From contig JBLYYQ010000039.1 in NCBI GenBank assembly GCA_048550035.1, positions 1 through 5,099 of the forward strand: a stretch of 5,099 nucleotides of DNA. The letters run 5' to 3'. Within the stretch, counting starts at the first letter, position 1; every line of letters begins with the position of its first letter. Positions 1 through 5,099 of the stretch are shown piece by piece. Origin of the DNA: JBLYYQ01 sp048550035. GTDB taxonomy: Bacteria; Nitrospinota_A; UBA7883; JBLYYQ01. The notes beneath the pieces were generated by a model that made no database searches, had not been told where the DNA came from, and saw nothing but the letters and a program-made list of their open reading frames with translations. The translations under genes and the position numbers were made by a program.

Positions 1-181
1 AGGAGGTATCATCGCAAAAAATCAAGCGGCATATAAATATCTACCAGACTCCGTGTTGACATTTGCAGCACCTGCTCATATTAAAAAAATCCTTGCATCA
101 CTTGGCTGTTCTAACGTTGAGTATAAACCTCTAACAGTTGGTATTGCATCAATCTACTATGGGATAAAAAATCATTCATAA
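1..181 (+). CDS. ubiE: C-terminal end of UbiE/MenG-type quinone methyltransferase (partial)
   Basis: This is the tail of a gene that enters from the left edge. The frame starting at base 2 is open for 59 codons and ends at TAA 179-181. The peptide carries the C-terminal signature of the UbiE/MenG/COQ5 family: an aromatic stretch 'YKYLPDSV', then a helix ending in a 'LGCSNVEYKPLT' strand, then 'VGIASIYYGIK' just before the stop. E. coli UbiE has the equivalent 'YRYLAESI ... LTAGVVALHRGYK'. The family performs the SAM-dependent C-methylation of the benzoquinol (ubiquinone) or demethylmenaquinol (menaquinone) ring. The SAM-binding motifs lie outside the window, so activity cannot be judged here. 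The ending does not tell whether the product is ubiquinone, menaquinone or both; menG is the alternative name. The stop lies 20 bases before glnD on the same strand, so the two may be co-transcribed. Confidence 0.85.
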   Translation, partial: GGIIAKNQAAYKYLPDSVLTFAAPAHIKKILASLGCSNVEYKPLTVGIASIYYGIKNHS

Positions 182-201
182 TCCATAAGCTTATATCAAC
201 T

Positions 202-2787
202 ATGCCGCCAGATAATAGTAAGCAGTTAAAAATAGAGTTAAACAAAAAATTAGATGAGGCAAAAAAGCGGCACTTCGCTAAAGAAGATGGGATCTCAATT
301 AGTAGTTTTATCTGCAATAGTGTAGATAATATTATTACAGATCTTTATAACAACGAAGAGAGTCCGTTTGATGGTGCAATCATTGCAACCGGTGGACATG
401 GGCGGGGTCACCTTAATCCATATTCTGATATCGATCTCCTCTTTCTTTCTGACCATAAGGTAGCACCCCCAGAATATTTCATCGGTCATCTTTGGGATTT
501 AGGATTAAAGGTTGGCCACTCATTTAGGACCATAGAAGAATCTATTGATCTTGGGAGCGTTGATCTTGCTACAAGAACTTCTATGATGGAAACTAGGCTC
601 TTAATTGGTGATACGAAATTGTATCAAAAATTTCTTAGAAAATATTTCCTGAATTTGGTAAAGCCAGACTCAAAAAATTATATTGAGCAAAAGATTATTG
701 AGCGCGATTATCGTCATGATAAGTATGGAAAATTTTTAAAACTAACCGAACCTGATCTAAAAGAATCGCCAGGTGGACTTAGAGATTATCATCATGCATT
801 CTGGCTATTAGCATCGAAGCTAGCTAGAGCCTGTTCATCTGATATTTTAGCTGAGCTCAATCTCTTTAGTAATGATCAACTTTATGAGATTGAAAACGGA
901 TATTCATATCTACTAAGAATTAGAAATAGTATCCACTTTATTTCACTTAAAAATGATAATTTACTTTTGCATTCGAAGCAGCCTGAAGTTGCGTTGATTG
1001 AAGAGTATGCAGGGTCAGTTAATGAAAGCTGTGCAACATTAATGACAAACTATTATAAAGCAGCTGAAACTCTATACCGTTTTAATGAAAAGATAATCGA
1101 ATTTGTTACCTCATTTCGACCTAAAACCTATCTTGAAACTGCAGCGATCGGTGAGGTGGAACTCTTTACAGATAATAAATATCTCTTTGCTAATAATTTT
1201 CCACCTACCACTACTAAGCTTGCAGCATCGATCATCTATACCATTGTTCTCTGGCTTGAGCAAAAAAAGTTAAAGCCATCATCATCCCTATTTGAAGGGA
1301 CAAAGCAGCTCATAGCCAATATGGCTGATAAGGATTTTCAAGGGGAAAATGGTTCTATATTAATCCTTTTCATATTAGAATTAGACCATTCTGAACGAGG
1401 GCTTCGCCTACTTCGCGATTCTGGTGCGTTAGCGAAACTTGTACCTCTTTTTGGGCTGATAGAGAATCTATCTCAATTTGATATGTATCATCGCTACTCA
1501 GTAGATGAGCATACAATAAATGCAATCGGTAAACTAGAGGCGATTCAAGATGGCGAGTCAGGGAATCAACTGCTTGAAAAACTTTATACCCAAACAGCCG
1601 ATATATTAATTATCAAACTTGCGCTGCTAGGTCATGACTTAGGCAAACAGCCAATCGATAGACATGGGAGCAGTCTTGATACAATTGCTGCTCCGCTCTT
1701 AAAACATCTGAAATTAGATGAATATCTCGATGACCTTCAGTTTTTAATTAGCAACCATCTTTTGATGAGTGAATTTGCCCAGCGGCGCGATTTTAACGAA
1801 CCATCAACTTTCAAAAAATTTGTTGATCGGGTAAAAAATATCGGCAATCTTCGGAAGCTATATCTATTAACCTATGCCGACATTGCAGCAGTCGGGCCTG
1901 GAATCTGGAACGAATGGAAAAATCATGCCTTGACTGAACTATATATTAAATCAGAGAGATATTTTACTGATCAATATCAAATAGATGATAAAGAAAAGGA
2001 GGGACTAGTTAGATTAAAAACCAACCAACTAGCTGATAAGATCTCCAACTTGCTACCTGCCAAAGGGAGGGAAGATAAGGTTCAAAACTATATTACTACT
2101 CTTACTAATCAATATATCTATAAAACATCTCTTAAAGAGATGAAAACAGATTTTGAACTTATTTCAAAGCTTGAAACTCAAGCAGTTGCGATAAAACTAG
2201 ATCAAGAAACTAAAGGAGAGATTACAAAAATATTAGTTGCAGGCAAAGAGAAGATCGGATTTTTCTCCTCCATCGCAGGTTTTTTTGCCTATAAAAAAAT
2301 TAGTATAGTAGAGGGAGTTGCGCAGACATTTGCAGGTTCATTTGCATTAAATAAATTGCTCCTAGCTAACATGAGTAGCTCGATTCTGAATGATCCTACC
2401 CATAGGAAGAGATTTGAAAAGGAGCTTAGCAACATTATTAACGATAGTTCAGATTTAGAAAATTTGATTGCAAACAGGAAAAAGTATCTTCAAGCAGAGG
2501 ATGATATCTCTAAGTTGCTCTTTAAACCGGCAGTGATGATAACAAATCATATTTCAGATCATGCCACTATAATTGAGATCTGGGCAAAAGATAAGGTTGG
2601 ATTACTTTACAATCTTGCAAAAACTATCGCAAGCTTAGACTTAAGTATCCGTAGTGCAAAAATATCTACTGAAGGGATCAAAGCAATCAATGTTTTTTAC
2701 ATTACGACTAAAAATAGTAAAAAAGTTGAAGATAAAGATCAAATTAAAATGATTAAAAAGACAATCGAAACAACTATTTTAGTTTAA
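202..2787 (+). CDS. glnD: Bifunctional [protein-PII] uridylyltransferase / uridylyl-removing enzyme GlnD
   Basis: GlnD is the cytosolic nitrogen sensor. It adds UMP to PII (GlnB/GlnK) when glutamine is low and removes it when glutamine is high. All four expected modules are visible in 861 residues (E. coli GlnD has 890). The nucleotidyltransferase motif 'GGHGRGHLNPYSDIDLLFL' spans residues 64-82, with the likely metal-binding acids D76 and D78. The family motif 'EPDLKESPGGLRD' is at 183-195. The HD domain shows 'YSVDEHT' (H437), 'GHDLGK' (H478, D479), H488, 'NHLLMSEFAQRRD' (H519) and 'YADIAA' (D560). Two ACT domains, the glutamine-sensing part, lie at about 674-745 and 789-861; the second contains 'DKVGLLYNLAKTI' and 'SAKISTEG'. 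All key catalytic residues are present, so both activities are expected. The ATG at 202 follows ubiE by 20 bases with no clear Shine-Dalgarno. The N-terminal lead before the GG motif is about 30 residues shorter than in E. coli, and no better in-frame upstream ATG or GTG was seen in the gap. No glnB is in view. Confidence 0.95.
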   Translation: MPPDNSKQLKIELNKKLDEAKKRHFAKEDGISISSFICNSVDNIITDLYNNEESPFDGAIIATGGHGRGHLNPYSDIDLLFLSDHKVAPPEYFIGHLWDLGLKVGHSFRTIEESIDLGSVDLATRTSMMETRLLIGDTKLYQKFLRKYFLNLVKPDSKNYIEQKIIERDYRHDKYGKFLKLTEPDLKESPGGLRDYHHAFWLLASKLARACSSDILAELNLFSNDQLYEIENGYSYLLRIRNSIHFISLKNDNLLLHSKQPEVALIEEYAGSVNESCATLMTNYYKAAETLYRFNEKIIEFVTSFRPKTYLETAAIGEVELFTDNKYLFANNFPPTTTKLAASIIYTIVLWLEQKKLKPSSSLFEGTKQLIANMADKDFQGENGSILILFILELDHSERGLRLLRDSGALAKLVPLFGLIENLSQFDMYHRYSVDEHTINAIGKLEAIQDGESGNQLLEKLYTQTADILIIKLALLGHDLGKQPIDRHGSSLDTIAAPLLKHLKLDEYLDDLQFLISNHLLMSEFAQRRDFNEPSTFKKFVDRVKNIGNLRKLYLLTYADIAAVGPGIWNEWKNHALTELYIKSERYFTDQYQIDDKEKEGLVRLKTNQLADKISNLLPAKGREDKVQNYITTLTNQYIYKTSLKEMKTDFELISKLETQAVAIKLDQETKGEITKILVAGKEKIGFFSSIAGFFAYKKISIVEGVAQTFAGSFALNKLLLANMSSSILNDPTHRKRFEKELSNIINDSSDLENLIANRKKYLQAEDDISKLLFKPAVMITNHISDHATIIEIWAKDKVGLLYNLAKTIASLDLSIRSAKISTEGIKAINVFYITTKNSKKVEDKDQIKMIKKTIETTILV

Positions 2788-2802
2788 AAAAAGAGATAAT
2801 TA

Positions 2803-2831
2803 TCGGCAATACCTAACTTTCCTAATATAAT
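2803..2831 (+). promoter_or_regulatory. Candidate sigma-70-type promoter for ktrBA
   Basis: In the 50-base gap between glnD and ktrB there is a perfect TATAAT at 2826-2831. Seventeen bases upstream of it is TCGGCA at 2803-2808, which matches the -35 consensus TTGACA at four of six positions. Start-site spacing would place transcription initiation close to base 2838, the A of the ktrB start codon, so any transcript from it would be leaderless or nearly so. That fits the absence of a Shine-Dalgarno in front of ktrB. The DNA is AT-rich, so a chance TATAAT is quite possible. This is a reading of the sequence only. Confidence 0.35.
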
Positions 2832-2835
2832 TGCC
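2805..2835. repeat. Short inverted repeat GGCAAT / ATTGCC before ktrB
   Basis: GGCAAT at 2805-2810 and its exact reverse complement ATTGCC at 2830-2835 flank 19 bases, and the right arm ends two bases before the ktrB ATG. The arms overlap the candidate -35 and -10 elements, so the repeat could be an operator. In a read-through transcript from glnD it could instead form a weak hairpin next to the start codon. Six-base arms in a gap of this size can easily arise by chance, so the functional reading is only a suggestion. Confidence 0.3.
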
Positions 2836-2837
2836 TA

Positions 2838-4223
2838 ATGATAAAAAAACGATCATATCTTAACTTGTTATTGAATTTAGAACCATCAGAGCTACTTACT
2901 CTATTATTTCTACTCTTTATAGCGATTGGTACATTAGCACTAAAGCTGCCGATTGCGACTTATGATGGTATAAGTTTCATAGATGCACTCTTTACTGCAA
3001 CTTCGGCCGCTTGTGTTACAGGTCTGATGGTGGTTGACCTATCGTCTACTTTTACCATGTTTGGACAGATAGTAATCTTAATCTTAATTCAGGTCGGTGG
3101 GCTCGGAATAATGACATTTAGTGTTCTTTTTACCTTGGTTATCGGTAAATCACTCTCTATGCGTCAGTCGTTATTAGTATTTGACTCCTTTGATATCTCA
3201 AATCGGCTATCGATATTTGATCTGATTTCCAAAATCATTAAGCTAACTTTACTGATTGAATTGATAGGTGGGATTGCTCTCTTTATTCGATGGATGCCAG
3301 AATATGGAATTGGACAGGGTCTCTATTATGCTATATTCCATGCGGTATCTGGGTTTTGTAACGCTGGGATCACCCTTTTTAGTGACAATCTCCTCTCGTT
3401 TGCAGATGAGGGGACTGTTCCAGTTACGATTGCACTATTGTCTATAATCGGATCGTTAGGATTTATAACTATCGTTGAACTTTATTTACGATTGAAATTG
3501 AAGTTATTCTCCGATAAACGGCTCCCGTCGTTATCACTCCAGACAAAAATAATCTTAAGCTACAGCTTTGTATTAGTAGTCGGAGGTGGATTGTTAATTG
3601 TACTTATGGAAAGTGGTAACCTTTTTGCCAATATGAGTTTCTTAGAAAAATTATCTAAAGCTTTCTTTGTAACATTCTCGAGTAGAACCGCAGGATTTAA
3701 TACTGTTGAAATTGGACTATTTACTAATGGCACTCTCGCAATACTTATTATATTGATGATAATCGGTGCATCACCAGGATCAGTAGGTGGCGGGATAAAA
3801 ATCACTACATTTGGAGTCTTGATAGGATTAGCCCAAGCACGCTTCTTTGGATATGAAAAGCCGTCTGCTTTTAAACGGACTATCCCTGATATTGTTGTTA
3901 CCCGCTCTATCGCTATACTTTTTATCTCGACTCAGATATTAGTTATATATACTATATTGTTACTTATTACAGAGACAGGCGGGGTCCAATCTGCAGCAAG
4001 CAAGGAGATGTTTTTAGCTGTTGTTTTTGATGTTGTCTCTGCATTTGGTACTGTTGGAATGTCAGCTGGCGCAACTGAACAGTTATCAGAGTTAGGAAAA
4101 CTTCTGATCAGTTCTCTTATGCTTATAGGTAGGCTAGGGCCACTTACAATCACTATTGCAGTTGCCAAAAAACCGACAAAAGGTGACTATCAGTATGCAG
4201 AAGAAAATATTATGGTAGGTTGA
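2838..4223 (+). CDS. ktrB: KtrB/TrkH-family potassium uptake channel subunit
   Basis: This is the inner-membrane, ion-conducting subunit of a Ktr/Trk K+ transporter, 461 residues (usual for KtrB). It has the four-fold M-P-M plan, each pore loop giving one filter glycine: 'TSAACVTGL' (G62), 'SGFCNAGIT' (G177), 'SSRTAGFN' (G286) and 'SAFGTVGMS' (G407). The glycine-rich intramembrane gate 'ASPGSVGGGIK' is at 311-321, and the conserved 'GRLGP' with its arginine is at 431-435, in the last membrane segment. Hydrophobic spans are near 17-37, 73-102, 131-151, 194-218, 236-258, 296-330, 350-378 and 420-444. 'FTATSAACVTGL' followed by 'FGQIVILILIQVGGLGIMT' resembles KtrB more than long TrkH, and the small single-unit partner downstream also supports KtrB. 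KtrB systems in Vibrio and Bacillus often use Na+ to drive or stimulate K+ uptake; that is family knowledge, not visible here. The start lacks a Shine-Dalgarno, but the N-terminus (a basic stretch, then the first membrane helix) fits the family. ktrA follows after 35 bases. Confidence 0.93.
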   Translation: MIKKRSYLNLLLNLEPSELLTLLFLLFIAIGTLALKLPIATYDGISFIDALFTATSAACVTGLMVVDLSSTFTMFGQIVILILIQVGGLGIMTFSVLFTLVIGKSLSMRQSLLVFDSFDISNRLSIFDLISKIIKLTLLIELIGGIALFIRWMPEYGIGQGLYYAIFHAVSGFCNAGITLFSDNLLSFADEGTVPVTIALLSIIGSLGFITIVELYLRLKLKLFSDKRLPSLSLQTKIILSYSFVLVVGGGLLIVLMESGNLFANMSFLEKLSKAFFVTFSSRTAGFNTVEIGLFTNGTLAILIILMIIGASPGSVGGGIKITTFGVLIGLAQARFFGYEKPSAFKRTIPDIVVTRSIAILFISTQILVIYTILLLITETGGVQSAASKEMFLAVVFDVVSAFGTVGMSAGATEQLSELGKLLISSLMLIGRLGPLTITIAVAKKPTKGDYQYAEENIMVG

Positions 4224-4249
4224 TTACAGAAATTTAACTTCTTTAACTT

Positions 4250-4253
4250 GAGG
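4250..4253 (+). promoter_or_regulatory. Ribosome binding site of ktrA
   Basis: GAGG at 4250-4253 sits five bases before the ATG at 4259. It is the only convincing Shine-Dalgarno in front of the three complete genes in this window, and it fixes the ktrA start. Confidence 0.75.
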
Positions 4254-4258
4254 AAACA

Positions 4259-4909
4259 ATGAAAAAATGTGCTGTTATTGGACTCGGTGCGTTCGGGTTT
4301 TATCTTACTAAAAGTCTCTATGAACAAGGACATGAGGTACTTGCCATCGACCATGATAAAGATATTGTTCAGAAAGTTAGAAATTTCTCATCAAGAGCTG
4401 TTGTTGCCGATGCTACTGACAAAGATAGCTTAGCTGCATTAGATATTGCACTTGTAGACTTTGCTGTCGTCAGCCTTGGAACTAGAATTGACTATTCTAT
4501 TTTAGTTACGATGAGTCTTAAAGATCTTGGTGTCAAAGAGATCTTTGTTAAAGCAATCACAGAAGAGCATAGTAAGGTATTAACACTCCTTGGTGTCACT
4601 GAAGTTGTATTCCCAGAGAGAGATATGGCTTATAAACTTGCCACTTCTCTTTCATCAGAAAATTTACTTGATCATCTTCCTTTAATGGATGGCTATTCAA
4701 TCGTCGAGATTGCGGCGCCAAAAGATTTTATCGGTAAATCATTAAAGGAACTCGAGCTGAGAAATCGTTATGCTGTTCAGGTCATTGCAATTCGTGAAAT
4801 TATTCCAGAGAGAATACTACCTAATCCTCTGGCTGATTTTGTTATAAAAGATTCTGATGTTATGATTATTATGGGTGAGAATGATGCGCTTGCTAAACTT
4901 GATCCTTAG
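4259..4909 (+). CDS. ktrA: KtrA, cytosolic RCK/KTN gating subunit of the K+ transporter
   Basis: KtrA forms an octameric ring beneath a KtrB dimer and controls K+ flux in response to ATP/ADP and, in many bacteria, to other small ligands. The 216-residue protein is a single RCK unit, about the usual KtrA length and half that of the duplicated TrkA. The RCK_N Rossmann fold spans about 1-135. It has the dinucleotide motif 'GLGAFG' at 8-13, an acidic residue ending the second strand (D31), 'DATD' at 51-54, 'VKAITEEH' at 97-104 and 'VVFPERDM' at 116-123. By eye, E120 aligns with E125 of B. subtilis KtrA, a divalent-cation site. The RCK_C domain runs from about 140 to 216, with 'YSIVEIAAPKDFIGKSLKEL' at 146-165 and 'DSDVMIIMGEND' near the end. 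The good Shine-Dalgarno and the 35-base gap after ktrB indicate one operon. The order ktrB-ktrA is the reverse of the ktrA-ktrB order of B. subtilis and Vibrio. TrkA is the alternative name, but the single unit argues for KtrA. Confidence 0.92.
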   Translation: MKKCAVIGLGAFGFYLTKSLYEQGHEVLAIDHDKDIVQKVRNFSSRAVVADATDKDSLAALDIALVDFAVVSLGTRIDYSILVTMSLKDLGVKEIFVKAITEEHSKVLTLLGVTEVVFPERDMAYKLATSLSSENLLDHLPLMDGYSIVEIAAPKDFIGKSLKELELRNRYAVQVIAIREIIPERILPNPLADFVIKDSDVMIIMGENDALAKLDP

Positions 4910-4929
4910 ACTCTTTAAGTTACTATAAT

Positions 4930-5099
4930 TTAACTATATTCTTCCCGGTCAAGTGATCTAAATTGTATCGCTTCGAAAAGATTTTCTTGTTTAATATTTG
5001 CACTACCTTCTAGATCTGCTTTTGATTGTCTCTAACGCCTCTTCAAATGTTATATCGGTTAAAATGCTTGGGGTCCTTTTTGCCATCATAGACTTCCCT
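4930..5099 (-). pseudogene. comM: Remnant of comM/yifB (Mg-chelatase-like AAA+ ATPase), internally deleted and out of frame; runs off the right edge
   Basis: ComM/YifB is an AAA+ helicase-like ATPase linked to branch migration during natural transformation. Read on the - strand from the right edge, 5098 down to 5021 encodes 'GKSMMAKRTPSILTDITFEE' followed by 'ALETIK'. This matches the ComM Walker A region, typically 'GxGKSMLAKRLPGILPPLxxEEALE'. That frame then stops at 5003-5005. One base further on, in another frame, 5019 down to 4933 encodes 'ADLEGSANIKQENLFEAIQF' then 'RSLDREEYS' and TAA (4930-4932). This matches the ComM C-terminal end ('RTIADLEGS..I...HL.EAIQYRSLDR'). In intact proteins of about 500 residues these parts are roughly 230-260 residues apart. 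Walker B, the arginine finger region and the Mg_chelatase core between them are therefore missing, and the two ends are out of frame. The 5' part of the gene lies beyond the window. The remnant converges on ktrA with 20 bases between the stops. A sequencing error alone would not remove this much; an assembly collapse is the main alternative. Confidence 0.8.

Noticed and set aside
111..489. Open frames on the - strand opposite the ubiE end and the glnD start
   Set aside because: They lie opposite clearly coding, conserved sequence, show no recognisable family motif and have no ribosome binding site worth noting.
2785..2800. A-rich tract after the glnD stop as part of a terminator
   Set aside because: The A run is on the + strand with no GC-rich stem before it. 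An intrinsic terminator for glnD would need a stem followed by T residues.
3560..4168. Two - strand open frames inside ktrB
   Set aside because: They run antisense to the pore-loop and gate region of ktrB, and their Pro- and Ile-rich translations are what the reverse of a membrane-protein gene produces.
4915..4933. TTAAGTTA / TAATTTAA hairpin between ktrA and the comM remnant, as a possible bidirectional terminator
   Set aside because: The stem is eight A/T-dominated pairs with one G-T wobble and no G-C pair, the loop is three bases, and no clear T tract follows. It also overlaps the stop codon of the comM remnant. It is too weak to call a terminator.
5003..5098. A separate small - strand peptide starting at one of the tandem ATG codons near 5084-5089
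   Set aside because: The sequence before and after the ATGs continues the ComM Walker A motif (the Gly-Lys-Ser precedes the ATGs), so these methionines are internal residues of the comM remnant, not a start.

Overview
The window is AT-rich, densely coding bacterial DNA. Nearly all of it is explained by one tail of a gene, three complete genes on the + strand, and the remains of one gene on the - strand. GlnD is typical of Proteobacteria in the broad sense, and a UbiE/MenG quinone methyltransferase fits that. Low G+C and a decaying gene would suit a streamlined or host-associated lineage, for example a low-GC alphaproteobacterium. I cannot fix the class from this sequence, and a low-GC relative of the former Deltaproteobacteria is also possible.

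Layout from left to right: (1) bases 1-181 hold the last 59 codons of a ubiE/menG-type methyltransferase. (2) After a 20-base gap, glnD (202-2787) encodes a full four-part PII uridylyltransferase/uridylyl-removing enzyme: nucleotidyltransferase, HD domain and two ACT domains. (3) After a 50-base gap with a plausible promoter, ktrB (2838-4223) encodes the membrane subunit of a K+ transporter. (4) After a 35-base gap with a good Shine-Dalgarno, ktrA (4259-4909) encodes its cytosolic RCK gating subunit. (5) On the opposite strand, converging on ktrA with a 20-base gap, 4930-5099 carries pieces of a comM/yifB (Mg-chelatase-like AAA+ ATPase) gene.

ktrB and ktrA almost certainly work together as one K+ uptake system, with KtrA binding nucleotide and gating KtrB. 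GlnD senses nitrogen status through glutamine and modifies PII. Its position next to ktrBA gives a loose physiological theme (glutamate is the usual counter-ion of K+), but no direct functional link can be read from the DNA.

The most interesting observation is the comM remnant. The Walker A region and the extreme C-terminus of the protein, normally separated by well over 200 residues, are here joined within a few bases and in different reading frames. This is the signature of an out-of-frame internal deletion. I see no new biological system, no mobile element, no CRISPR array and no RNA gene. No gene-free stretch exceeds 300 bases.
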